Shown here: in pieces, positions 41,649 through 52,900 of the stretch
Position numbering within the stretch: the first letter of the stretch is position 1
How the letters are laid out: the number at the start of each line of letters is the position of its first letter
From: Strigamia acuminata
Taxonomy: Eukaryota > Arthropoda > Chilopoda > Geophilomorpha > Linotaeniidae
NCBI GenBank assembly: GCA_949358305.1
Contig: OX442319.1
Span: 3,286,001-3,350,000, forward strand
Reading direction: 5' to 3'
DNA: 64,000 nt
Translations under genes and position numbers: made by a program
The notes under the pieces: generated by a model
The model's database searches: none
The model's input: only the letters and a program-made list of their open reading frames with translations
What the model was told of the DNA's origin: nothing

Positions 41649-43514
41649 ACTAGCGACTTTGTGTTTGTTACATTTGGGGTACTGTTTGGGGTTCTTGTAG
41701 TCTTCCTAGTTTCATTTGAGGTTGGTGCCCAGAACGTAGATAGGAATGGGGCTTTTGTCTCAAAAATGTTAGTTGATGTTTATCTTTAGTCTTCATTCCT
41801 TGTTACTTTTTTGTTGGGTTAAGTTATTTAGTTTTTACTGCCGGGATCCGATGTGCAGCTATGAATGTGTTCCCTGATTTACAGTAGCCTCAGGTGCCCT
41901 CCTTTTTGGTTATTAGCACGTGATTTGTTGTTTGAGTTTGTTCCTTCTGAAGTAAAAGGTCAAATATATGAGTGGAGTGTAGGACGACGACCGGCTTGTA
42001 AGCCATCAGTTGCTGATGTAATGAGGAGCCTACAGATCGTCACATTTTGGATAATCCGCAATGTCCGTTCGCTGTTTCTGAGACTCTGAGACTCTTAGAC
42101 GCCTAGTACAATAATGAGTTTTCTTTTATTTCAATGGTGAAATTGATGATGGGAACTCTTGGAGCCTATTCAGATATTTGTTTTCTTAACCCTCGGAAGC
42201 ATAAGGATAAAATGTGTCATTCTGGTATAAGGCATTACGGATTTATGGACAATTTTCAGATCAATTAGTTAAAGCGCCGTTTTGATTTTGAAAGTTTGCA
42301 ACTAATTTTATAGAGGGTGCTAGTTGTGAACAGTGAAAAAATATATCTTTTTTACCAACTAGTGGTTGGTTTAAACACTACTGGTAAATGCAAAAAGCTG
42401 CTAACTGAAGCGCTCTTTCTTAGGCAGCAAAGCCAGCATAATAGTTTTGCTGGAGTTTTAAGGGGCAGAAAATTTGCATTTAGCATAATTAATTGTATTA
42501 TTTTCATGACGCGCTGTGATTAGTTGAAAGATGCATTGAAATACATTGATGAAAATCCTCATTTTGTCGACTTTGCTAAAAACGGATAAGGTTAGGTAAG
42601 AAAAAAAGAAGCTAAAACCTCGAAAACATTGAATTTGAGAAAACTTACATTTAGAAAACAAACCGACATGAATAGATCTCAGCCAATCACAGCGCGTCAT
42701 GAAAATAATACGTTCACGTGAACGTAGCCACTGCCTAAAATTTTACCTGAGTTAAAGTTCAGTATGATATAAGCAAAATCACTAATTTTCAGCAAAAAAA
42801 ATGGATAGGAAAAAATGTTTCCTATTCAAGAAAGAGCTTGTTCATAAATCCGTATAGCCTTATGCCTCCAAGAGTTAAATTGTTTTGTCTGCTATTAGCA
42901 AAGAACTCCTTGGTTTGCCAGTACACTGGAATTTTAGAGAAGCGTACACAATGAGGGTGTGACGATAGCGAGTACTAAAATCAAATCAACGTGGACCAGA
43001 ATCTCCAATACTTCATCTCTCTCTGGCCGTTCCTTTCCCTTGCAAGGGAGATCGTTTCAAGCGCTGCATGGACTTCTCGTAATTCCTATCCACTTGTTTC
43101 TTTCTCTGAGGCAGTCTTGTATACAGCTCCTCGTTGTTCTCTAGATAATTACTTTTTTCTTCTTTCCTTTTCGTCGGGAACACTGTTGCGAGCAACTTGG
43201 AGATGTTCTTGCTTTTCCTGATTATGTAATGTTGATTATTTTATTCAAGGTTTAACTAGGGCTTCACATTGCCAGTTTGTACAATCAATAATCATAGTCA
43301 CCATTATAGCTTGGTTTCGTTCTTTTATTCATTTTGACATTTTCTGGTGATTTCTTATGCTATTTTATGCCTTAAGTTTATGCATATTCTTAGTTGGTAT
43401 CTGGTTATGTCAACCATTAGATAACATTTAAATTCACGTCTCTATTTGCATTTTGTGCAGATCTAAAGAAGCTTAATTGGCTCAGCCAGGTTTATTTCTC
43501 TGTCGATTTAAGGA
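41649..43514. other. Interior of the direct-repeat element, non-coding
   Basis: No polymerase, integrase or recombinase motif seen in any frame. A piggyBac-type MITE occupies 42190-42874. Confidence 0.4.
42190..42874. mobile_element. piggyBac-type MITE, TTAA duplication
   Basis: Flanked by TTAA (42186-42189 and 42875-42878). Termini are CCCTCGGAAGCATAAGG and CCTTATGCCTCCAAGAG. Subterminal blocks with GGATTTATG are inverted as well. No transposase. Confidence 0.85.
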
Positions 43515-44134
43515 TTAATGGTTTAAGGTTTTAACAACATGCAATGCTGCTTCATTTGTTTTGTCATGTTAGTACTAGTTACAATTGTATTTCATGCACA
43601 TTTTGATTGTTTCAAGTTTTCTTTGTAATTACTGTTCTTTTTTGGAACACTTTTGTATTTGGATTCCACATTAAATAGTCGTCTTGTTTTTGCTTTCAGC
43701 ACAAGAGCTGTTTTCTTGTTTTCTTGTTTTTCTGCAGAGATCTCATACTCAATTAGGTTTTGAAGCTATCACTCAGTGAGTTGTATTGTGATTGAGCGAT
43801 CTGTGCCTTTCAACAGAAGCCGACATCCCTAAGCGATCAACTAACCAAATCCCTTTTTTTGGTGCCATCGTGACCAGGATTCGAACACACACCGGTAAGT
43901 GGAGACTTCTTTTCGCCTGTTCTTGCGTGAATTTGCATCAGAGTCATCAGAGTCGTCAGAGTCGTCCAGGGCTGGACTGGGGACAAATTTGGTGCCGGGA
44001 AATCTGGATGTTCGGGCCACAATTAATCAAGTTGGGACGGGCCACAATTAATCAAGTCGGGACGGGCCACAGCAAGCCACGACGGGCCACAGCAGCCACG
44101 GGCCAGTCCAGCACTGGAGTCGTCTCTTCTTGCT
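43515..44134. repeat. Right direct repeat of the unclassified element
   Basis: Counterpart of 40541-40939, lengthened by a 150-bp hAT-type MITE and by a short extra block near 43830-43885. Confidence 0.7.
43967..44116. mobile_element. 150-bp hAT-type MITE
   Basis: Inverted ends CAGGGCTGGACTGG and CCAGTCCAGCACTG, flanked by a perfect 8-bp duplication GAGTCGTC (43959-43966, 44117-44124). The interior repeats GGGACGGGCCACA. The empty site is seen in the left direct repeat at about 40920. Confidence 0.9.
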
Positions 44135-44904
44135 CGATTCGACGATTTGATTTGGATTGAAATTCATTAAATAATGTCAGCAGTCTGTAGCATTCCATTG
44201 TTGCGCATTATTCAATAATAAAATGGCAGCTATTGTAGTGAGGTGTTTCTAAAACCTGTTGCTACTAAAACCCGGTTTGGTGTGAACACAACTCCACCCA
44301 AGTGAATATTGGATCCGTTGGTGTGAACACGGTATAACATGGTACATCATTTTTCTCGACTTTTCAGGCTTCTTGCATAAACCAACCATTTTATTCAGAA
44401 ATTTGAAATAAAAATATAAAAATAAATAAGCATACAAATAAGCTTGTGGTCTACTCTGGCTCTATAAAGTCCCCCTTCGGATGCCCATTTTGATCACCAG
44501 CTCCTCCAAACTCAACATCATCTTCAGGGGCTGCTAACTCCTCTTGATCTTCGTTGGGCTATAATATAAGATTTCAAATTGTACGACAGTATTACCAGTG
44601 AAGCCTTTAGCCAATTAAGCGTTTGATAATTTCTAATAAGAGATACAACTAACAATTATTAATTAAATTTTCAAGGCTAGAAATACACAATTTATACAAC
44701 AGCATTAAATAATCAATATTGTTACGCGTACAGACCGTTCCGCTTACCGTATCGGCCGTTCCGCTTAACGGCCGATCCGTATCGCTCATATTAGATTAAT
44801 TAGTTGTTTTTGGAGTCATGGGGACAATTCCTCAAGCACAAGGATGTGAAGACATTGTTCACCGAAAAAACTGACGATTTGGAAGTTTATACACAACTAA
44901 TTAA

Positions 44905-45629
44905 CCCTCAGATGGACAATCTCCAAAGACGACACTTTGGTGCCCATAATGTACCAAATTTGGGACAAAATAATTAAATCCGGAAGGCCGTTAGCTTAAG
45001 CGCTGTTAGGGTAGTGCGAAAAATTGTCGCACTTGGCGCTACTGTTGTCGAGCCAAGAAAATTAATTTTTAGTCAAGAAAATTAATTTTAAGTGAAAAAG
45101 TTTAATTTATCCTAAAAAATTTAATTTTAAGTGAAAAAGTTCAATTTATCCTAAAAAATTTAATTTTAAGTGAAAAAGTTTAATTTATTCTAAAAAATTT
45201 AATTTTAAGTGAAAAACTTTAATTTATCCTAAAAAATTTAATCTTAAGTGAAAAACTTTAATTTATCCCAAAAAAATTAATTTTAAATGTATATTTTAGC
45301 CAGAAATGGAACCATGTAATCACTTGTGTTGGACTACTAGCGCCACACGGTGTCTGCTGATAAAAATTGGAAGCACTAAGTAGAAGCACTTATAAAAAAT
45401 TGGGAGAAGCCAACTTAAATTTAAGCTGGAATTTCTAAGGGGCAGAATTTTCAAAGGTGAATAAATAAATAAATAATGTTCAGAACACTCCAATTTTTTT
45501 TTTAAACAAACATTATTGTTGAGTGAACAAAGTCAGAAATTTTCAGAAAATTATATTAAACCAAAAAAAAGTTTTCCTATTCAAGAAGAGTGTTGTCCCA
45601 AAATTGGTATAGGGTTGCCCATCTGAGGG
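44905..45629. mobile_element. piggyBac-type MITE nested in the previous element
   Basis: TTAA on both sides (44901-44904, 45630-45633). Ends are CCCTCAGATGGACAA and TTGCCCATCTGAGGG. A related copy starts at 63798 and runs off the window. The interior carries an AT-rich minisatellite. Confidence 0.85.
45055..45295. repeat. AT-rich minisatellite, about 39-bp unit
   Basis: Tandem units alternating TTTAATTTTAAGTGAAAAAG and TTTAATTTATCCTAAAAAA within the piggyBac-type MITE. The same array begins at the end of the window (63965-64000). Confidence 0.85.
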
Positions 45630-46763
45630 TTAATCGAATATGAGCGATACGGATCGGTTATAAGCGGAACGGTCCGTACGAATAACAACATCAATAATTT
45701 GAGTTTGAATTCGAAAGCTTTACATGGGTTCAAACAGTGGCCCACTGAATACGTAAACATCATCATAAATTTGAGTCAAATATCTGCAATATCTCTCCAA
45801 ATCAGCCCACACACCCATTTGAAAGTCAAAATTCTGAAATTAAATCTCAGTATGACGTGTTTAAACTAAATTAATCAATATTTACCTGTGGGACACTATT
45901 GGTGCGAGTATGCATGTCAATGACGCCCTTTGTGGAGTTAATGTGATTGGATAAATCAGTTAAAGTATTTCTAAACACTTCTGTTTGATACTCGATGCCA
46001 TCCGATTGAAATTCCCTTTTCACGGTCGGATCCCAGTGAGGATTGAAATTACTCTTCGACATTGGACAGTTGTCCGGAGTATTTAGTTTGACACGGTTCA
46101 AGTGTTCCAAAACCCAGTTGGGCAATCGGTTTCTCTGGTCGTACGACATTTGAAAATGTGTATATCTTAAAGTCACGTCTCGCTGTGGCAGTCCGTACTT
46201 TGAGAAACGACAACCGAGGTGCGGATTTTGGTAGTGGGCACAACCAGGCGTTGTTTCCGGATCCAGAACTTGCGCTTTTACTTTATAGCTCTTTTTCTCT
46301 AGTTTGTTGATGATTATGTACGATCCACAGATACATCCGACTCCTGTAGCTATAGCGAATAAAATTCGATGATAGGCCATGTTGGGTTTACACTCTGAAT
46401 TTTTTAAATCTCAAACTAACAAGCAACAGATGATAAATTCAAAATTCCGACGCTAGTCGGCAGCGATTTTCAAACTGTTGAAGCATTAGTCGCTTCTGAA
46501 AAATTCGTTGTGTAGCTTTCAAGTGGATCTCTATTTTTCGTGTGGTTAATGATAAACTCAGTGTCGACCGACGAAACAAATACTGACCATTGTAATGATA
46601 AATATATAAATAATAATTCACAACACATTCAACATTTTTATGTAATATACTTGTAAGCTCGCGAAAATTTTATTCAAAAATTTGTAAAAGTAAACAAATG
46701 TGTGAAATAAATAGAGAAAAAGAAAGAAAAAGAAAACAAAATAATATGGAAATCAGCTATAAA

Positions 46764-48429
46764 TCAATTGGGCGCTTCATGTCCATTGTGGCCATTTTGA
46801 TCAACACCTGCTCCAATCGGCATTTCGTTATCTGGTGGAAAATCTATGAGATTGGGAACTAAATCTTCGTCGGGCTAGATAAAACATTACATTTAATTAA
46901 GCTTAGAAGGCCTATTTGGCTTTTAAAGTCCAAGATGTTACCAAGTAGAATAGCAAGCGCTCACGGAAATCGCAAATATTAGCTAAGGTTTCCGGAATGT
47001 TGACGCCATCTTTAAAAAGCTTGAATCCAACCTTGTTTTCTACGACAGACAATTCCACTCGAAAATCACGCAATTCCAGATTTGGACCAATCCGTCGATG
47101 TGGTATCAAGTAACAACCAAGATGAAAATTATCACGTGTTTTACCGATAATTATTTTATAGTAATGCGTGGGATAAGCAAGATGATTAGTCTGCGAAAGT
47201 TGATATAGCATTCGATCTTGACGTCTACAAATGCAGAAATTACGGTATAGTATAAAAATTATCGATAATTTGAATTTTAGTATAAAAATTATCGATAATT
47301 TGAATTTTAGTATAAAAATTATCGATAATTTGAATTTTAGTATAAAAATTATCGATAATTTGAATTTTAGTATAAAAATTATCGATAATTTGAATTTTAG
47401 TATAAAAATTATCGATAATTTGAATTTTAGTATAAAAATTATCGATAATTTGAATTTTAGTATACAAATTATCGATAATTTGAATTTTAGTATAAAAATT
47501 ATCGATAATTTAAATTTTAGTACAAAAATTATCGATAATTTGAATTTTAGTATACAAATTATCGAGAATTTGAATTTTAGTATAAAAATTATCGATAATT
47601 TGAATTTTAGTATAAAAATTACCGATAATTTGAATTTTAGTATAAAAATTACCGATAATTTGAATTTTAGTACAAAAATTACCGATAATTTGAATTTTAG
47701 TACAAAAATTATCGATAAATTGAATTTTAGTATGTTATTTAGTGATAAAATGATTATCAACATAGTTTTACGTCGGTTCAAACACCGGTCCGCTGAATAC
47801 ATAAACATCGTCATAAACTTCAGTCAAATATCTGCAATACCTCTCCAAATCTACCCACACACCCATACTAAATTCCCGAATCTGAAATTAAATATTGCGT
47901 TTAAAATGTGTGTAAAAAGAAAAGTATTCAAAACTACTTGCGGGACAGCATTGGTCCGAGCATGAGTATCGATTATGCCGCTTGCAGCATTCACGTAATT
48001 GTTGAAATCAGCCATTGTAGCTCTTTCCAACCCATCAGCTACAAAATCGATGTTATCCGACTGGAATTCTTTCTTCACCTTTGGTTCCCAGTGATAATGG
48101 AAATTACTCTTAGAAAATCCGGAATCGTCTTCATCGTTAAGGAGATTCAAATTCAAATGTTCGAGAGTCCAGTTGGGCATTAGGTGTTTCTGATCGTACG
48201 ACATTTGAAAATGTCTATACCGTAAAGTCGCATCTCGTTGTGGCAGTCCGTACTTAGCGAAGCGACTTCCGAGGTGCGGATTTTGGTAGTGTTCACTTCC
48301 GGGCTTTCGTTCGAGGTCCCGCTTTTGCGCATTCACTTTGAAAGTATTTTCTCCCAATTTGTTGATGCATGATCCGCAGAATAATCCGATTCCGGCGCTT
48401 GTAGCGTAGAAAATTCGTAAATAGGCCAT
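46764..48429 (-). CDS. EndoG-like pseudonuclease E
   Basis: Exons 47938-48429, 47772-47881, 46942-47224 and 46764-46874 give 331 residues in frame. Start MAYLRIFYATSAGIG. Kept landmarks: RFAKYGLPQRDA, MPNWTLEHLN, AVPQ, VWVDLERYCRYL, YDDVYVFSGPVFEP, YPTHYYKIII. The DRGH position reads ERAT and the metal-site Asn is Ser. The tail exon encodes GAGVDQNGHNGHEAPN. Intron 2 holds sixteen copies of a 30-bp repeat. The frames running through that repeat on both strands (47231-47965, 46912-47814) are artefacts of its length being a multiple of three. Confidence 0.88.
47251..47730. repeat. 30-bp minisatellite, 16 copies, in intron 2 of EndoG-like E
   Basis: The unit is TATAAAAATTATCGATAATT followed by TGAATTTTAG. 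It contains the 14-base palindrome AATTATCGATAATT. Copies are nearly identical at the proximal end and drift (ATCG to ACCG) toward 47.7 kb. It is present only in this member of the family. Confidence 0.95.
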
Positions 48430-49965
48430 GGTTTGTTTACACTCTTAATTTTTTTAAATAGTGACAAACTTCTGGTAACAATTACGAGTGACATTTGCAG
48501 TCTGGCGCGCTGCAGTTTTTGTTTGTTGTTTAACAATTAAAAAGAAAATCCCAGGTTTTCGTGTTTGCTCACAGATTTTATTCACATATTAGTAATAAAA
48601 GAAATAAAAATGCATGAAACAAAATTGGTGTATTGATGAATTTTGCTATACATGTTCGTTGTGTCCATTGTGCCCATTCTGATCGCCTCCGCCGACATCT
48701 TGTATTGGATTGTCCATTTCTCCTTGTTGTTCAGGAGGCTAGATAAATAAAATAAATAAAATAAATAAAATAATTATTTATAAATTTGCGCCATATGCAT
48801 TTCAGTGTTTAATTGCTAGCAAATCCTTTAATTAGCCAAATAAGCAATTGCTGTTTTCTTAATAAAAATGGAAATAGGAAATCAGAGATCAAAGTAGCCG
48901 GTCAAACTTAAAATAAACCGAACAGAATCTAATTAATGCTCGTTCATTTTAAATCTTCATTTCCCATCAACCATCATCTTGAATAAAGATTAACATCCTC
49001 AATGTGAATCTTCCAACCAATGGGAGTATTTCAAGTACTTTTCGGAATAGAGTTTAGCTATTACAGCAAACATTTCAAGTGCGTAATTACAATAAAATAT
49101 CAAAAAAACTAAAAAAAAATTAAAACTATTTGCTTATTTGGCTTAAAGGCTTCTAAAATCGAAGTTTACCATGTAGTGATCTTTGTGTTGACGAAAATCA
49201 AAACAATCGGGCAGGATTGTGATTTCGCGTAACTGAACACCTTTAAAAAGCTTGAGTCCGGCTTTTTGCTCTACGGCCGACAATCCTATCCGATATTCAG
49301 TCAACCCGTGCTGTTGACCGATCGGTTGATTCGGTAAGAAGAAACAACCAACGCTTAAATCATTCCCCTTTCTACAAATAATTATCTTGAAGTAATGACT
49401 GGGAAAAGCGAGATGATTAGCTCGCGACACTCGATACGCCATCCGATTCCCAGCTCTGTAAATACACAAAATACACAAAACTTGCAAAAGAAATAATTGC
49501 AACCAAATCTCGAATGTTTACGCTGGTTCAAACACCGGCCCGCTGATCACATAAACGTCGTCGTAAAGTTTGGTCAAATATCTACAATACAAATTTAAAT
49601 CTTTCCATATGCCATTATGAAATTGGCAGTTCTGAAAATCAAATATGGCGGCTTGTAATGTGAAGAGTGTTTGAAGAGCACATTCACCTGTGGAACAATA
49701 TTGGTCCGAAGATGAGCTTCGCGGATGCCCGTTGCAGAATGTAGATAGTTGGCGAAGTCGGCGAGAGGAAATCCGATATTGTCCGTTTCTAAATCGACTT
49801 CAGTCGATTGAAATTGCTCGGTAATTCTCGGATCGAAGTGACTATTTACATCTGTATTTGTGCGAGACGATCCGCCTTCTCTCGGAGCATTTAGTTTGTG
49901 ACAATTCAAATGCTCCAACGCCCAGTTGGGTAAAAGGTTTCTCTGGTCGTACGATATTTGGTAGT

Positions 49966-52900
49966 TGGAGTATATTGATTGTAACGCCATCTAGTGTTCT
50001 TGTATTGAGATTATGTATCTGTGTTCGAGATTAAAACTTGTCAACTTTGCAACCATCATGGAGTTCACTGCCTCGTGATTTCGGTATATTACAATTGGCG
50101 ACGAGGTCAAAATTTTGTGTGTGAAAGGTGCATTTTGGACAATTTATTTCAATTTGGATCAACCATGGCTCAATTCATTGGACAGTTATCTGAGTATGAT
50201 GTCAACTCAGACTGGGACATGTATGTGGAGCAATTGGAGCAACTTTTTGAACTGAATGCAATTGAAGACAAGAAAGTGGCTATTTTATTGGGAACAATTG
50301 GATCACATGGCTACAAAATGCTGAGGGATTTATGTGCACCTGATTTGCCAAAAACCAAGACTTATGATGACTTGGTTACATTAATGCATGACCACCAGAA
50401 ACCGAAACCAATGGTTGCTGCTGAGAGGTTTAGATTCTTTAGAACTACTCAATTGGACACTGAATCAGTAAGTGCATTTGTTATCAAGTTGAAAGCAGCT
50501 GCAGAATTTTGCGAATTTGGACAACAATTGAATGATTATTTACGCGATCAATTTATTAACGGATTGAGATTTGAAAACGTGCAGCGCCATCTGTTGACGG
50601 TGAAGGGACTCACATTTCAAAAAGCAACTGAGACTGCGCTCAGCATGGACACGGCATCAAAGGAAGTGCAGAAGTTTCATTCTAAGACTGAAAATAAGGA
50701 CAATACTGTGCACAAAATTCAGGACAATAAATCGGGGTTTTATAAAAAAGGTAAAACTGATTTTAAAAAGAAATTTTCAAATTCTCAGGATCACTCATCT
50801 GGCCAAAAATCTGATGGAAATAAGCAACGCAGATGCTATGCGTGTGGTTCACCAGATCATTTTCGTGATAAATGCAGATTTAAGGATTCTGATTGCCACA
50901 ACTGTGGTCAGAAAGGACATATTCGCAAATTTTGCCATGTGCGGTCAACATCTCATCAGCTCAATCAGCCAAGCAGGGACAGAGGTGGAGCATCATCGGG
51001 CAAGCAGCCTGCAGCGAATTCCGTGCGTGTTGATGATGATATTTTTGTGCCATTCCACCGTGTTTGCCACGTGCGTGACACCATCGTGGATCCTGTATTT
51101 GTTGACGTGAACATTGAAGGAGTCAATTTAGCCATGGAAGTTGACAGTGGATCTTCACTCACATTAATTGATGAACAATGTTTTAATACTCATTTTTCTA
51201 AATTTAAGTTAAATGCTTCTCCAGTTCGCCTGCGTGCGTTCACTGGTGAATTGTTATCACTTTTGGGGGTATTTGGGGTATCAGTGTTTTTTCAGGGTGC
51301 CCATTACTCTGTCCAATTGCATGTTGTTGAGGGAATGAAGGGGTCGTTACTGGGTAGGGATTGGTTGGACACTTTTGGGTTGTTGAAATCAATTCGGGGT
51401 TTAGTTAGTGAGCCCAAACAAGTGAATGCAGTTGATGGGGTTTTGCCTTCTCCACCACTTGATTTAGCTAGTGCAAAAGTACAACTTGAGGAAATTTTGG
51501 CAAGTCATAAGACTGTTTTTAGTGGGGGTATTGGTCAGTGTAAGGGGGTACAATTGCACATACCTGTTGACAAAAATTTTCAACCAATTTTTCTGCCAGC
51601 ACGTAACCCGCCACTAGCCTTACGAGCTAAAATGGAGGCTGAGATTGATCGTCTTGTTGAAGCAGGGGTTCTGGAACCGGTTCAGCATGCCCGGTGGGCT
51701 ACACCGGTCACTCCAGTGGAAAAATCCGATGGAACAGTTAAATTGGCGGGACTGTATAATTTAACAGTGAACAAGGCACTGCCTAAAGTGGTTTACCCAC
51801 TTCCACGTTTTGAACAAATCACAAGCACACTGGCGGATGGTGAGTATTTTTCAACTTTTGATTTTTCGGATGCGTATAATCAGTGGGAACTTGATCAGGA
51901 GTCACAGGAGGTTATGGTTATCAATACGCATAAGGGTTTATTTTTGGTGAAAAGATTGTTTTATGGGGTTTCGTGTGCGCCCGCATTGTTTCAACAGTCA
52001 ATGGAACAGTTGGTCAAACCAGTTGTGAAGACCCAACCTTTTTTGGATGATGTGTGTGCCACTGGTCGCTCAGTTCCTGAGCATCTCAAGGTAGTTGATC
52101 ATTTGCTCACAATTTTTGAGGAAAAAAATTTGCGGTTGAATGCAAGGAAATGCAAATTTTTTCAAGATAAGGTTAAATTTTTGGGTCATGTGTTTTCAAA
52201 GGATGGATATGCGCCGATTCCAGCACGCATTGATGGTCTGGTTAAGGCAGCTACACCGAAGAATGCAGGTGAATTGCATACGTACATTGGCATGATAAAT
52301 TATTATGCTCGGTTTTTGCCGAACTTAGCCACTGTTTTGGAACCACTTTATTATTTGTTGCGACAAGGGGTGGTGTGGCGTTGGGGCAAGCAACAGGAAC
52401 AAGCTATTGACGGGGTGAGGAAATTATTGGCTAGTGCCACATTTTTGGTACATTTTGACCCGTCAAAGCAAACGGTTTTGACCGTGGATGCATCTCCTTT
52501 TGGAGTAGGCGCGCAGTTATCCCAAGAGGATGAATTGGGTCGGAAACAAACAGTTGCCGTTGCGAGTGGTCTTTTGAATGCGGCTCAGCGCAATTATTCG
52601 CAGACAGATCGTGAGGGGTTTGCAATAATCTTTGGAGTTAAGAAATTCCACCATTATTTGTATGGGCACAATTTTATTTTGGAAACCGACCACAAGCCTT
52701 TAGTTTCAATTCTTGGGGATAAGCGCGGATGCAATGAAATTGTGGCGGCTAGATTGCAACGCTGGTGCGTATTTTTAAATGCGTATAATTTTCAGATTAG
52801 GCACATTGCTGGCAAGAGTAATGTGGTAGCGGATGGGTTGTCACGGCTAGCGATTAATAATGTTGATTTTGATGACTCCGACATTCCGTTACATGCCGTT

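Larger units (their letters stand above)
44721..45686. mobile_element. DNA transposon with long TIRs, unclassified
   Basis: The left end GTTACGCGTACAGACCGTTC and the right end, the inverse of GTTATTCGTACGGACCGTTC, continue into a shared inner block CGATCCGTATCGCTCATATT. It contains a second, nested element. Flanks ATCAATATT and ATCAATAATT suggest an imperfect 8-9 bp duplication. Confidence 0.72.
44451..46380 (-). pseudogene. EndoG-like gene D, exon 3 lost to transposon insertions
   Basis: Exon 1 (45886-46380), exon 2 (45724-45833) and the tail exon (44451-44558, ending GGAGDQNGHPKGD) are open and in frame. Exon 3, which encodes the C-terminal half of the fold, is absent. Nested DNA transposons occupy 44721-45686 in its place. 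The DRGH position reads FRNT and the metal-site Asn is Gln, as degenerate as in the intact members. Joining exon 2 to the tail exon would leave out about 94 residues. A transcript is possible but the nuclease fold would be incomplete. Confidence 0.85.

Noticed and set aside
47231-47965. Long plus-strand frame (244 codons) of repeated IKIIDNLNFS-like units, and a matching minus-strand frame at 46912-47814
   Set aside because: Both are produced by the 30-bp intronic repeat, whose length is a multiple of three; only the flanking EndoG-like exons are coding.
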